A stretch of DNA of 64,000 nucleotides from Aliiroseovarius sp. S1339 (GTDB lineage Bacteria; Pseudomonadota; Alphaproteobacteria; Rhodobacterales; Rhodobacteraceae): NCBI RefSeq assembly GCF_023195695.1, contig NZ_JALPQG010000001.1, positions 310,001 through 374,000 on the forward strand. The letters are read 5' to 3'. Shown here one piece after another: positions 37,260-46,167 of this stretch (position 1 is its first letter; the number at the start of each line of letters is the position of its first letter). The notes under the pieces are model-generated. The model was not told the DNA's origin. It did no database searches and was given only the letters and a program-made list of their open reading frames with translations. The position numbers and the translations under genes are program-made.

Positions 37260-37578
37260 GTCGAACTCCCTTCCCATGCCCCCGCACGGTACCAACTCAC
37301 AAATACGAATACTTTTTTTACCTTATGATACTTTATCAACGGCTGTGGCGAAACTAAGGCATTTTCTGAGCAAATGCGAGTTTATCGATGTAAAAGCGCC
37401 TTATTGTGCGCGTCTCGGTGACAGAAGCGGTTGGCGGCCGCCTTTGGTGATAGCAGGGCATCAATTGTCAATGAAATTGTGGGGGTGGCAATAGAATCCA
37501 TTCAGCCTAACCTGTGTGAAGTATTGTCGCAGCCAATTGATTCTGCGGCAGCGCAGAAAAGCACGCAGGGGTATGAAA
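37260..37578. other. Divergent intergenic region between tadG-like gene and glutamate dehydrogenase
   Basis: About 320 AT-richer bases. It presumably carries both promoters. It holds a 10-base palindrome GGCGGCCGCC (37433-37442) and a hairpin just before the gdh ribosome-binding site (separate entry). No small gene is convincing here. Confidence 0.6.
37541..37558 (+). promoter_or_regulatory. Hairpin in the glutamate dehydrogenase 5' leader
   Basis: Perfect 7-bp arms TTCTGCG (37541-37547) and CGCAGAA (37552-37558) around a 4-base loop, eight bases before the AGGGG ribosome-binding site. It could stabilise the leader or serve as a protein-binding site on RNA or DNA. Confidence 0.45.
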
Positions 37579-39009
37579 ATGGCCAATATCAACGAGCCGA
37601 GTTTCCGTGATTCCGTTAACCTGATGTTCGACCGAGCGGTCGCTTTGATGGACATCCCGGCGGGTCTGAAAGAGAAAATTCGCGTTTGCAACGCAACCTA
37701 TACGGTCCGCTTTGGTGTGCGGCTCAGGGGTGAAATCCGCACTTTTACCGGATACAGGTCTGTCCATTCCGAGCATATGGAGCCCGTTAAGGGCGGCATC
37801 CGCTATGCCTCGGCGGTGAATCAGGACGAGGTCGAAGCGCTGGCTGCGTTGATGACGTTCAAATGTGCGCTTGTTGAAACGCCGTTTGGCGGCTCGAAGG
37901 GTGGTCTGTGCATTGATCCACGCGAATATGAAGAACACGAGCTGGAATTGATCACTCGCCGTTTTGCCTATGAGCTGGCCAAACGCGACCTGATCAACCC
38001 GTCGCAAAACGTCCCTGCCCCCGATATGGGCACGGGTGAACGTGAAATGGCGTGGATTGCTGACCAATATGCTCGCATGAACACGACCGACATCAACGCG
38101 CGCGCCTGTGTCACCGGCAAGCCAACCCACGCAGGCGGGATAGCCGGACGGGTCGAGGCGACCGGGCGCGGCGTTCAATACGGTCTGCGTGAATTCTTCC
38201 GTCACCCCGATGACGTCGCAAAAGCAAACCTGTCCGGCAAGCTTAACGACAAGCGCATCGTTGTTCAGGGTCTGGGCAATGTGGGCTATCACGCGGCCAA
38301 GTTCTTGTCCGAACAGGACGGCGCGAAGATCACGGGGATCATCGAACGCGACGGCGCGCTGACAAACGACGCGGGGCTGGATGTTGAAGCGGTGCATCAA
38401 TGGATTGTTCTGCACGGCGGCGTCAAAGGATTTGCGGATGCCACTTATGTTGAAGATGGCGCGAAGGTGCTTGAGGCCGATTGCGACATCCTGATCCCGG
38501 CCGCCCTTGAAGGCGTGATCAACCTGACCAATGCCGACCGCATCAAAGCCCCTTTGATCATTGAGGCCGCGAACGGCCCAATCACCTCGGGCGCGGACGA
38601 GGTTCTGCGCAAGAAGGGCACCGTGATCATCCCTGACCTTTATGCCAACGCGGGCGGTGTGACCGTCAGTTACTTTGAATGGGTCAAAAACCTGAGCCAC
38701 ATCCGCTTTGGCCGGATGCAACGCCGTCAGGAAGAAGCGCGCCACCAACTGGTGGTGGATGAGCTGGAACGCCTTGACCGGTATCTGGGCGACGCGTGGT
38801 CAATGACCCCACAGTTCAAAGAGCAATACCTGCGTGGCGCTGACGAGCTGGAGCTGGTGCGATCAGGTCTGGATGACACGATGCGCACGGCCTATCAGGA
38901 CATGCGCGAGGTATGGCACGAACGCGACGATGTGGATGACCTGCGTATGGCGGCCTATATCGTTGCCATCAAACGGGTGGCGGCAAGCTACCGCGCCAAG
39001 GGACTGTAA
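37579..39009 (+). CDS. Glutamate dehydrogenase (Glu/Leu/Phe/Val dehydrogenase family)
   Basis: Reversible oxidative deamination of glutamate, linking nitrogen and carbon metabolism. I place the start at 37579 (MANINEPSFRDSV), with AGGGG seven bases upstream; an ATG two codons earlier is too close to that site. It is 476 residues. HSEHMEPVKGGIRYA and ETPFGGSKGGLCIDP hold the substrate lysines, PAPDMGTGEREMAW and the nucleotide loop QGLGNVGYHAAKFL are typical. Cofactor preference (NAD or NADP) is not decided from sequence alone. It is convergent with the amidase gene. Confidence 0.95.
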   Translation: MANINEPSFRDSVNLMFDRAVALMDIPAGLKEKIRVCNATYTVRFGVRLRGEIRTFTGYRSVHSEHMEPVKGGIRYASAVNQDEVEALAALMTFKCALVETPFGGSKGGLCIDPREYEEHELELITRRFAYELAKRDLINPSQNVPAPDMGTGEREMAWIADQYARMNTTDINARACVTGKPTHAGGIAGRVEATGRGVQYGLREFFRHPDDVAKANLSGKLNDKRIVVQGLGNVGYHAAKFLSEQDGAKITGIIERDGALTNDAGLDVEAVHQWIVLHGGVKGFADATYVEDGAKVLEADCDILIPAALEGVINLTNADRIKAPLIIEAANGPITSGADEVLRKKGTVIIPDLYANAGGVTVSYFEWVKNLSHIRFGRMQRRQEEARHQLVVDELERLDRYLGDAWSMTPQFKEQYLRGADELELVRSGLDDTMRTAYQDMREVWHERDDVDDLRMAAYIVAIKRVAASYRAKGL

Positions 39010-39013
39010 GACA

Positions 39014-39050
39014 AAGCGCGCCCTTACAGGGAACATGAAGGGCGCGGCTT
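39014..39050. terminator. Probable bidirectional terminator between gdh and amidase
   Basis: AAGC-GCGCCCTT (39014-39025) pairs with AAGGGCGC and GCTT (39038-39050), leaving one bulged base and a 12-base loop. It lies midway between two convergent stops. U-tracts are weak on both sides. Confidence 0.5.
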
Positions 39051-39069
39051 AACCATTTGTTTTCAAGAA

Positions 39070-40449
39070 TTATTGACGCAGACGCTCAGCCTTTGCTGCG
39101 TCCTGAAGCGACCAGTATTGCAGCGCGTCGCGGATGCCTTCTGCCGCTTTCTTGCGCCAGTTCTCGTCTTGTAAAAGTTTGCGGTCTCGCGGTGAGGATA
39201 AGAACCCCAGCTCGATCAAAGCCGACGGGATGTCTGGCGCTTTTAAAACAGAAAACCCGGCCTTCATCCTTGGTGACTTATATGTCGATTGGGTTGCGGA
39301 ATGGATCCCTTCAACCAACGTATCGGCCAGCGCCTCGGATCGCGGCGTCGTTTCGGTGCGCGCCAGATCCATAAGGACCAAGGCAACCTCATCCGATTGG
39401 CGCGTCAGGTCGACACCGGCCAGAATGTCTTCACGGTCATGGCGTTCTGCAAGGGTTTGCGAGGCGGCGTCGGTGGCCTCGTCCGACAGCGTGTAGACGG
39501 TCGCCCCGGTCGCACGCCCCTGTGCCAGTGCATCAGCGTGGAGCGACAGAAACACATCCGCGCCTGCGCGGCGCGCTATGGTCACGCGTTCTTCCAGCGG
39601 GACAAACACGTCTCTTTCGCGCGTCAGAACAACCTTGAAGCCGCCCGCCCGCAGCAAGGTTTCTTTCAGTTGCAGCGCGAAGGTCAGCATCAGATCGGCT
39701 TCGACCACGCCATCGCGCTCGGCGCCGGGATCAATGCCGCCATGGCCGGGGTCCAGCACCACCACCAGATCGCCAAACCCTGTCTGGCGGGTCTTGGGTG
39801 ACGGCATAGGGCGCGGGGCGGATTGCGCGAAAACCGCGCTATCTGGCGCGCCGATGGTGGCCGCAAACTCTGCGAGCGAGGATTGCGCCAGTTCCAGGTG
39901 CATCGTCGCTGTGTCATCATTGGCCGAGGCTCCGGTCATCCACGCCTTTTCCACCACCATCGGGCTGGAAAGGGTCAACACCAGCCGGGTCCAGCCGGGT
40001 CGAAAAAGCCCTGCGCGAATGTCGGTGATCCGGTCTGACGCTGCAATCAGCCCTTGAAGGTCCAGCCCGGCCCAATCCAGTTCCGAGAAATCGACGACCA
40101 CCCGTTGCGGGTCATCCAGCGTAAAGACGCGCCACGGCACCGTGCGCGTCATCGAAATGTCGATAGCTGTGCCGCGCCAACGATCCTTGATCGTGACGCC
40201 CGCGCCGGTCAAGCGGGCCAGTCCGGTCAGGGTCTGCGGGCTGGTATTGGGCACCGAGGTCGCGGTGGGCTGCGCTGGCGCGGCCTCTGCGGCAGGTGCA
40301 ATCGTCGGTGCCCTGTCAGGCTTGGCTTTTGGAAACAACGAGGTCGCGGGTGCCGACGTCTCTTGCGCAATCGCTGTCATCGGCAGCGGGGTCAAAAGAC
40401 CCACCGCCAGCAAGACCGCCCCTGCCCTGCGTTTCATCCGTAGTGTCAT
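39070..40449 (-). CDS. N-acetylmuramoyl-L-alanine amidase (AmiA/B/C type)
   Basis: Periplasmic zinc amidase that splits septal peptidoglycan. It is 459 residues: signal peptide 1-28 (ending AIAQE), a Pro/Ala-rich linker, an AMIN domain (about 75-185) for septal targeting, then Amidase_3 from about 225. The zinc and catalytic residues are visible in VVLDPGHGGIDPGA (His), GVVEADLML (Glu), FLSLHADAL (His) and SALIELGFLS (catalytic Glu). An internal ATG at 40437 is an alternative start. A regulator of the EnvC/NlpD type is not adjacent. Confidence 0.93.
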   Translation of the reverse strand: MTLRMKRRAGAVLLAVGLLTPLPMTAIAQETSAPATSLFPKAKPDRAPTIAPAAEAAPAQPTATSVPNTSPQTLTGLARLTGAGVTIKDRWRGTAIDISMTRTVPWRVFTLDDPQRVVVDFSELDWAGLDLQGLIAASDRITDIRAGLFRPGWTRLVLTLSSPMVVEKAWMTGASANDDTATMHLELAQSSLAEFAATIGAPDSAVFAQSAPRPMPSPKTRQTGFGDLVVVLDPGHGGIDPGAERDGVVEADLMLTFALQLKETLLRAGGFKVVLTRERDVFVPLEERVTIARRAGADVFLSLHADALAQGRATGATVYTLSDEATDAASQTLAERHDREDILAGVDLTRQSDEVALVLMDLARTETTPRSEALADTLVEGIHSATQSTYKSPRMKAGFSVLKAPDIPSALIELGFLSSPRDRKLLQDENWRKKAAEGIRDALQYWSLQDAAKAERLRQ

Positions 40450-40532
40450 ATTGTTCAGACCTTGCCCGTGCCTTTGTTCTGGCCAGAGCTTATCAAGCCC
40501 TGACCAGAAGGTCAGCCACCAATGACAGGGTT

Positions 40533-41291
40533 TTAGCCTTCGTCGCGTTTGGTTGCGATGATCTGTTCCATCTGCTCAAGCGGCATGTAGCCGCGCGCCA
40601 TGGAGTCGTGCATCACAAACGCAGGCGTGCCAGTGATCTGCAAGCGCTGCCCCAACGCCCGGTTTTCGGCCAGAATGGCGTCAACCTCGGGCGCCTCCAT
40701 CCCGTCTGCAATGGCTTGCCCGTCCAGCCCAAGATCGTCGCCCAGTTTAGTCAAGCTTGCGGTCGTCACGTTGCCGCGCAGGGTGATCAGCGCGTCGTGC
40801 AGCTTGGCATAAGCGTCTTCACCAAACAATTGTTGACCCGAGATCGCAAACCGCGCGGACAACATGCTGGCTTCGCTCAGTATCGGGAACTCTTTCAAGA
40901 TCAGACGCACGCCTGTGTCCTTTTCCAGAAGCTCCTGCAAGACGTCATAGGATTTGCGGCAATAGCCACATTGGTAATCCACAAACTCGACAATCGTGAT
41001 GTCGCCATCAGGGTTGCCGGATATGTGGGAGTAGCCGTCATCAAACAGCGCCTCGGCATTGACCTTCACCAGATCATTATCCATCGTTTCTTGTGCTGCG
41101 GCCTGACGTTCTTCCAGCACCCCGATGGCTTCCATCAACACTTCGGGGTTATCCATCAAATAAGCGCGCACCTCGTCGCGAAAGGCGTTGCGTTCGTCAT
41201 CGGTCATGCTTGACAGATCGAACGCCTGGCCAGGCATCACCGCTGCAAAGGTCAAGGCCGTCGTTAGCGCCAAGGTCCGTGTAATTTTCAT
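40533..41291 (-). CDS. DsbA-family thiol:disulfide oxidoreductase
   Basis: Periplasmic thioredoxin-fold protein, 252 residues from the ATG at 41291 (MKITRTLALTTALTFAAVMPGQA, a signal peptide). The redox site is CGYC in DYQCGYCRKSYDV, and the cis-proline loop is TGTPAFVM. The N-terminal helical region (ERNAFRDEVRAYLMDNPEVL) is of the kind found in ScsC/BdbD-like proteins and may mediate oligomerisation. It may oxidise or isomerise envelope proteins; a partner DsbB/DsbD is not in the window. A longer frame to 41534 is an artefact that would overlap the divergent aminotransferase. Confidence 0.93.
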   Translation of the reverse strand: MKITRTLALTTALTFAAVMPGQAFDLSSMTDDERNAFRDEVRAYLMDNPEVLMEAIGVLEERQAAAQETMDNDLVKVNAEALFDDGYSHISGNPDGDITIVEFVDYQCGYCRKSYDVLQELLEKDTGVRLILKEFPILSEASMLSARFAISGQQLFGEDAYAKLHDALITLRGNVTTASLTKLGDDLGLDGQAIADGMEAPEVDAILAENRALGQRLQITGTPAFVMHDSMARGYMPLEQMEQIIATKRDEG

Positions 41292-41521
41292 GTCGTTCGT
41301 CCGTTCTTGTTTGTGCGCACCACGTGGGCGCGCGAATAATCTAGCAGGTGGGCGGGCCACGTAACTGCACATTCTCGCGATCACGTCGCGTTTAGGCGAT
41401 CTGGGCGGCGCTGCCAACCACTGACCGTTTATCTGGGCTGCGACAAACCCCACATCGTCTGACCATTGACTTCGCCCAGCAGCAAGTGCACCCAATTCGC
41501 GCAAAGCATAATGAGGACCAG

Positions 41522-42661
41522 ATGAAAAACTCAAGCCGTGGCGTCGTTGATCCGTTTATCGTGATGGATGTGATGGAAGCAGCCCGCGCCGCCGAGGCCG
41601 CAGGGCGCCACATCATTCATATGGAAGTCGGCCAGCCCTCGACCCCCGCGCCCGAAAAAGCGCGTGCGGCGCTGGTTCAGGCGATGGGGGGCGATGCGTT
41701 GGGATACACCGTGTCGCTTGGCCTTCCGGCACTTCGAGAAGGCATCGCAAAGCTTTATAAAGATTGGTATAAGTTGGATATCAACCCCGCGCGCGTGGTG
41801 GTCACACCAGGCAGTTCAGGCGCGTTCATTCTGGCATTCACGGCGCTGTTTGATGCGGGCGACAAAGTGGGGTTGGGCGAACCCGGATACCCATCCTATC
41901 GCCAAATCCTAAAGGCCCTGAACCTAACGCCTGTCGGCATTCCAACCAAAGCGGAAAATCGCCTGCAACCTGTCCCGTCCGAAATCCCCGGCGATCTGGC
42001 GGGCCTGATCACCGCCTCGCCCGCCAATCCATCCGGCACGATGCTGGACCATGCCGCGCTTGAGGGGTTGATCAGCGCTTGCCACGCCCAAGGCACCAGC
42101 TTCATCGCGGACGAAATCTATCACGGCCTGCAATATGAAGGTCGCGCTGTGTCGGCGCTAGAGGTGTCAGACGACATTTATGTGATCAACAGCTTCTCGA
42201 AATACTTCTCGATGACCGGATGGCGGGTGGGTTGGATGATCGTGCCAGAAGATCACGTGCGGCTGATCGAGCGGCTGGCCCAGAACATGTTCATCTGCCC
42301 ATCACACGCCAGCCAGATCACCGCCCTTGGCGCGTTGGGCGCGCGTGGCGAGCTGGACGCAAATTTAGCCACCTATGCCGCCAATCGTCAGTTGATGATC
42401 GAAGGTCTGCCCAAGGCCGGGTTCACCAAGTTCGCCCCCCCTGATGGCGCGTTTTACATTTATGCTGATGTCAGCGACCTGACCAATGACAGCCGCGCCC
42501 TTGCCGCCGAGATTTTAGACAAGGCCAGTGTTGCCGTGACCCCCGGCATGGATTTTGACCCAAAGCGGGGTCACCAGACGCTGCGATTTTCCTATGCCCG
42601 GTCGACCGAGGATATCCGCGAAGGACTGGCGCGCCTGACCGCGTTCATGCAGGCAGTCTAG
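41522..42661 (+). CDS. PLP-dependent aminotransferase (class I/II)
   Basis: Fold-type I aminotransferase, 379 residues. The start at 41522 is supported by AGGA six bases upstream. Features are VGQPSTPAPEKA, GEPGYPSYRQIL, SPANPSGTML (PLP asparagine), DEIYHGLQY (PLP aspartate region) and the PLP lysine in NSFSKYFSMTGWRVGW. Substrate unknown: AspC-like or aromatic-type specificity are both possible. It is followed by a clear terminator. Confidence 0.92.
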   Translation: MKNSSRGVVDPFIVMDVMEAARAAEAAGRHIIHMEVGQPSTPAPEKARAALVQAMGGDALGYTVSLGLPALREGIAKLYKDWYKLDINPARVVVTPGSSGAFILAFTALFDAGDKVGLGEPGYPSYRQILKALNLTPVGIPTKAENRLQPVPSEIPGDLAGLITASPANPSGTMLDHAALEGLISACHAQGTSFIADEIYHGLQYEGRAVSALEVSDDIYVINSFSKYFSMTGWRVGWMIVPEDHVRLIERLAQNMFICPSHASQITALGALGARGELDANLATYAANRQLMIEGLPKAGFTKFAPPDGAFYIYADVSDLTNDSRALAAEILDKASVAVTPGMDFDPKRGHQTLRFSYARSTEDIREGLARLTAFMQAV

Positions 42662-42681
42662 ATCAACCTGCAAAATGCGCT

Positions 42682-42707
42682 GCCTCACAACGGTCAGGCG
42701 TTTTTTT
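42682..42707 (+). terminator. Rho-independent terminator after aminotransferase
   Basis: GCCT-C-AC (42682-42688) pairs with GT-C-AGGC (42693-42699), one mismatch and an AACG loop, followed after one G by seven T residues (42701-42707). Confidence 0.75.
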
Positions 42708-42826
42708 GCACCATTTCAAGAAAACGGCACTTCCGTTTCTACCATCGGGTTCATTGCCATCGCGAAACGGTGAGTTTCGCGCCAAATCACCTAAAAATCA
42801 CGTAAAAATGGTCAAAAAACCTTGAT

Positions 42827-42847
42827 CTGGCCACAATATTTGGCCAG
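42827..42847. promoter_or_regulatory. Perfect inverted repeat upstream of the Hint/RTX gene
   Basis: CTGGCCA (42827-42833), seven bases CAATATT, TGGCCAG (42841-42847). It is a 21-base dyad 170 bases upstream of the start, without a T-tract, so an operator is more likely than a terminator. Confidence 0.5.
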
Positions 42848-42952
42848 TTAGACGATGGTCGCAATATGGGTGTATTGGGATTTGTGATTTGGTAACGAGT
42901 CTTGGGGTAAAGAGAGAACGAGCCTTTCGAGTTTTAAAAATAAATTCGCAAC

Positions 42953-42974
42953 GCGAAGCTGCTGCTGGCTTCGC
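42953..42974 (+). promoter_or_regulatory. Leader hairpin before the Hint/RTX gene
   Basis: GCGAAGC (42953-42959) and GCTTCGC (42968-42974) with an 8-base loop TGCTGCTG, 44 bases before the ATG. Probably in the 5' leader; function unknown. Confidence 0.45.
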
Positions 42975-43018
42975 AGGTTGGCAATGTTTGATCTTGACCT
43001 CCATTTGAGGGGAAAACG

Positions 43019-45571
43019 ATGGCTATTCTTGATAACGCCATTTGGCTGACTGGCACCAATGGCGAAGCTGTAAATGGCAGCACCGTTGTGACGGATGGAG
43101 CTTACAGCACCACGGTCACGGGTACTTTTACGGGCACTTGGGACGCCTCTCAGAACGGCTACAACATCTCGGACTTTGGTGCGTTTGGCGTATCATCTCC
43201 GATTACTGCAAATTACGAGTTTTCTGACCCGGTCGAGAACCTGTCCTTCGACATTGAACATGTGAATGACGATGGCGGGTCGACCTATGACGACAACTGG
43301 ACCATCTACGCATACGACGAAAGCGGCGGCTTGCTTGACAGCGCCGTTGTGATCGCCGGAATTACCGGGTTGGTTGATGAAACCGTGGTCGTCAACGCCG
43401 ATGGCTCTGTTTCGATCGAAGCAACAGGTACGACCGCCAATGATGTGTCGGTCAGCCTTGCCGGTCCGTTATCCGAATTAAAGCTCAGCTTGCAACCCGG
43501 CCCGAACGGCAGCTTATCTGGTGGCTCGGGGATCACCGACTTTACTTTCGATGTCCCGCCGCCGATCGACACGGACGGCGACGGTATCAACGACGTCGAT
43601 GATCTGGATATCGATGATGACGGCATCCTGAATGAAGACGAATACGACACCAACACACCGACGACCATCACCATCACCTTTGACGGCGACAATTATGCAA
43701 ACTCCGAAACCACTTGGCAGCTTCTTGATCAAGATGGAAACGTGGTATTGGACAGCGGCGGCTTCGCATCGAACAGCGAGGTTACCATCACCTATGATAT
43801 CCCCGCAGGGGAGTTCGGCGACTACTCGTTTGTCGTCAACGACACATACGGCGACGGCATAAGCGAGACAGGGCCAGCAGGATATACCGTCGAGCTTGAC
43901 GGTCAGGTCGTCGCAACAGATGGCGGCAATCTGGATTTTGGCTCGTCCGTTGAACATACCTTCACAGTCGAAGAAACAACAACACCGCGCGACACGGACG
44001 GCGACGGCATTTATGACCACCTCGATCTGGACAGCGACAATGACGGAATAACTGACAATGTCGAAGCACAAACATCGGATGGCTATGTTGCCCCCTCCGG
44101 CATTGATGCAAACAATGATGGCGTTGATGACGCTTATGCAGGCGGGCTGACACCGGTTGATACAGACGGCGACGGAACTGCCGACTACATCGACACCGAT
44201 AGCGACAATGACGGCGTTGCAGATGTGACCGAGGCGGGTCACAACGTGGACCAAGCCACAATAGACGCATCAGGTGATGCTGACGGTGATGGCATCGCAG
44301 ACGCAGTCGATGACGTGTCCGGTTGGGACGTCAATGACACGGATGTAGACGGTGCTGGCAACTTTGACCTTGCCGACACAGACGGCGACGCGGCAGCGGA
44401 TGGGTCTGGCAACACGCCGATGACTGCCGATTTCGATTATCGTGATGCGACCGGCAATAATTTCATCGTCGAAGGCACGGCCAGCGACGATGTCATAGAC
44501 GCAAGCTACTCTGACGATCCGGATGGTGATTTCGTCGATAACAACGACGCCGCAGACGGATCCAACGACGATATCATTGTTGCCGGAGGAGGAGACGACA
44601 TCGTCAGCGCCGGTGATGGTGACGATACCGTTGATGGCGGAGACGGTGACGACATTATCTATGGTCAGGGTGGCAACGATACGCTGACCGGTGGGTCCGG
44701 GTCCGACACGCTGGACGGTGGCGATGGCGATGACATGCTGAATGTTGGTGCGGGTGACACGGTGTCTGGTGGCACAGGCTCGGACACGATCAACCTTGAT
44801 CCGACAGATGGGCTGGACGGATCGGGGTCGACGGTCACCATCGATGGCGGCGAAGATGGCGATGACAGCGACACCGACACGCTTTACTTGAACAATTTGG
44901 TCGATGGCTGGAGCGATGTGGTCTTTGACCCCGGTAACTCGGAAAATGGGACGGCCACGCTGTCGGACGGCACAACGCTGACCTTCACCAACATTGAAAA
45001 TGTCTTCATTTGCTTCACGACGGATACGATGATCCTAACGGATCGCGGCGAACGCGCGATACAGAATCTGCGTCCGGGCGACATGGTGGTGACCCGTGAC
45101 AATGGCCTGCAGGCGATCCGTTGGGCAGGTCAGAAAACGGTTTCCGGCAAGGGCAAGCTTGCCCCCATCCAGATCGCACAAGGTCACTTCGGTAACGACA
45201 AGCCGCTGCTTGTGTCGCCGCAACACCGCATGGTTTATGCCGGGCATGAAGCAACGCTTCTTTTCGCTGAACGCGAAGTTATGGTGCCAGCCAAACACCT
45301 GATCGACGACAAGGGCGTTGTCATCAAGCCTATGGATCAGGTGACATATTTCCACATTCTGTTTGACCGCCACGAAGTTGTCTTTGCCAACGGGGCCGCA
45401 TCAGAAAGCTTCCATCCCGGCCATGAGGGTTTGGGCGCTATTGACCCGGCGGCGCGTGAAGAGTTGTTCACACTGTTCCCCGACCTGCGCGTCGATCCCA
45501 GCCACTATGGCGACACCGCCCGCATGGTCTTACGTGCCCATGAGGCCCGCGCCTTGCCAAAGGTTGCATGA
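43019..45571 (+). CDS. Secreted-type protein with TSP3-like acidic repeats, RTX repeats and C-terminal Hint domain
   Basis: An 850-residue, very acidic protein; GAGGGG lies before the ATG. There is no Sec signal, so type I secretion is likely. Order: an N-terminal beta-rich domain (1-180, no family recognised); calcium-type repeats [19 protein letters not shown] (from 184); a beta domain with [15 protein letters not shown] (about 215-320); more repeats at 325, 381 and 420 ([19 protein letters not shown] and relatives); RTX GGxGxD repeats (about 519-590, [20 protein letters not shown]); and a Hint_2 domain from Cys665 ([20 protein letters not shown]) to about 800. The Hint motif starts with Cys, as in self-cleaving members, but no extein-like tail follows. 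Widespread in Roseobacters as secreted or surface proteins; the exact role is unknown. Confidence 0.85.
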   Translation: MAILDNAIWLTGTNGEAVNGSTVVTDGAYSTTVTGTFTGTWDASQNGYNISDFGAFGVSSPITANYEFSDPVENLSFDIEHVNDDGGSTYDDNWTIYAYDESGGLLDSAVVIAGITGLVDETVVVNADGSVSIEATGTTANDVSVSLAGPLSELKLSLQPGPNGSLSGGSGITDFTFDVPPPIDTDGDGINDVDDLDIDDDGILNEDEYDTNTPTTITITFDGDNYANSETTWQLLDQDGNVVLDSGGFASNSEVTITYDIPAGEFGDYSFVVNDTYGDGISETGPAGYTVELDGQVVATDGGNLDFGSSVEHTFTVEETTTPRDTDGDGIYDHLDLDSDNDGITDNVEAQTSDGYVAPSGIDANNDGVDDAYAGGLTPVDTDGDGTADYIDTDSDNDGVADVTEAGHNVDQATIDASGDADGDGIADAVDDVSGWDVNDTDVDGAGNFDLADTDGDAAADGSGNTPMTADFDYRDATGNNFIVEGTASDDVIDASYSDDPDGDFVDNNDAADGSNDDIIVAGGGDDIVSAGDGDDTVDGGDGDDIIYGQGGNDTLTGGSGSDTLDGGDGDDMLNVGAGDTVSGGTGSDTINLDPTDGLDGSGSTVTIDGGEDGDDSDTDTLYLNNLVDGWSDVVFDPGNSENGTATLSDGTTLTFTNIENVFICFTTDTMILTDRGERAIQNLRPGDMVVTRDNGLQAIRWAGQKTVSGKGKLAPIQIAQGHFGNDKPLLVSPQHRMVYAGHEATLLFAEREVMVPAKHLIDDKGVVIKPMDQVTYFHILFDRHEVVFANGAASESFHPGHEGLGAIDPAAREELFTLFPDLRVDPSHYGDTARMVLRAHEARALPKVA

Positions 45572-45591
45572 CGCCACCTCTGACCAGGCAA

Positions 45592-45614
45592 AAGCGGTCG
45601 CCCATTCACCGCTT
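45592..45614. terminator. Possible terminator between Hint/RTX gene and cytochrome c
   Basis: AAGCGGT (45592-45598) and ACCGCTT (45608-45614), 7-bp perfect arms with a 9-base loop, between convergent stops. Only short T-runs follow on either strand, so this is a weak call. Confidence 0.35.
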
Positions 45615-45630
45615 GCTTTCGTTGACCTTG

Positions 45631-46101
45631 TCAATGGATGCCATTTTCCCGCTGCACCGCGCGGATGAACGCGACAACATCCGCAACCTCGGCGCGGGTG
45701 ATGTCTTCGACCGGGGCCATGTTGCCGAATTTCCAATGATGCGCCCTGACACCAAGCTCGGCGGCGCGGAAGAAGGCCATGTCCCCATGGTGCGACGGCT
45801 CATAAATCTTGTGGATCAGCGGTGGCCCTAACCCGTTGCGCCCGCCCGCCGTTTCGCCGTGGCAGGACGCACATTTGGCAAGAAATACTTTCTGTCCAAT
45901 ACTTTGCGCATCATCCAACCGCGGCAAGGTGACCGCGACAATCTGGTCTCTTGATGCGGTTTCAGTAGCCATGCTGCCGTCAGCCGACGCCCGCGCCCCA
46001 CCATCATCTGACCGCGAAAGTCGTGACATGCTCAGACCAGCCAGCGCAAGCGCCACCAGTGCGACGCCAGCATAAACGGTCTTGCGGTTGGATCGAATCA
46101 T
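45631..46101 (-). CDS. Class I cytochrome c, membrane-anchored or periplasmic
   Basis: A 156-residue protein. The start at 46101 is set by AAAAGGAGATCTT upstream. One N-terminal helix (VYAGVALVALALAGLSM) is an anchor or signal. The haem site is CASCHG, and the sixth ligand Met is probably in WKFGNMAPVED. A low-complexity charged linker follows the helix. It resembles small electron carriers of the c-type family; the partner oxidoreductase is not nearby. It is convergent with the Hint/RTX gene. Confidence 0.9.
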   Translation of the reverse strand: MIRSNRKTVYAGVALVALALAGLSMSRLSRSDDGGARASADGSMATETASRDQIVAVTLPRLDDAQSIGQKVFLAKCASCHGETAGGRNGLGPPLIHKIYEPSHHGDMAFFRAAELGVRAHHWKFGNMAPVEDITRAEVADVVAFIRAVQRENGIH

Positions 46102-46167
46102 AAGATCTCCTTTTCTGTCCGCCAGCATGCGGGTTCCAGCGGGAGGAAGGTCAACAAATGTCGGGTA

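Larger units (their letters stand above)
42662..43018. other. Intergenic region upstream of the Hint/RTX gene
   Basis: 357 bases that hold the aminotransferase terminator (42682-42707), a 21-base palindrome (42827-42847), an AT-rich tract, and a leader hairpin (42953-42974). The AT-rich composition and multiple dyads suggest a regulated promoter for the gene at 43019. No gene is seen. Confidence 0.65.

Noticed and set aside
39057-39374. Short plus-strand frames beside the amidase 3' end
   Set aside because: They overlap the amidase coding sequence and have no recognisable protein features.
43514-44254. Minus-strand frame of 246 codons rich in Val, Ile and Ala within the Hint/RTX gene
   Set aside because: Complement of Asp-rich calcium repeats; no ribosome-binding site and no family match.
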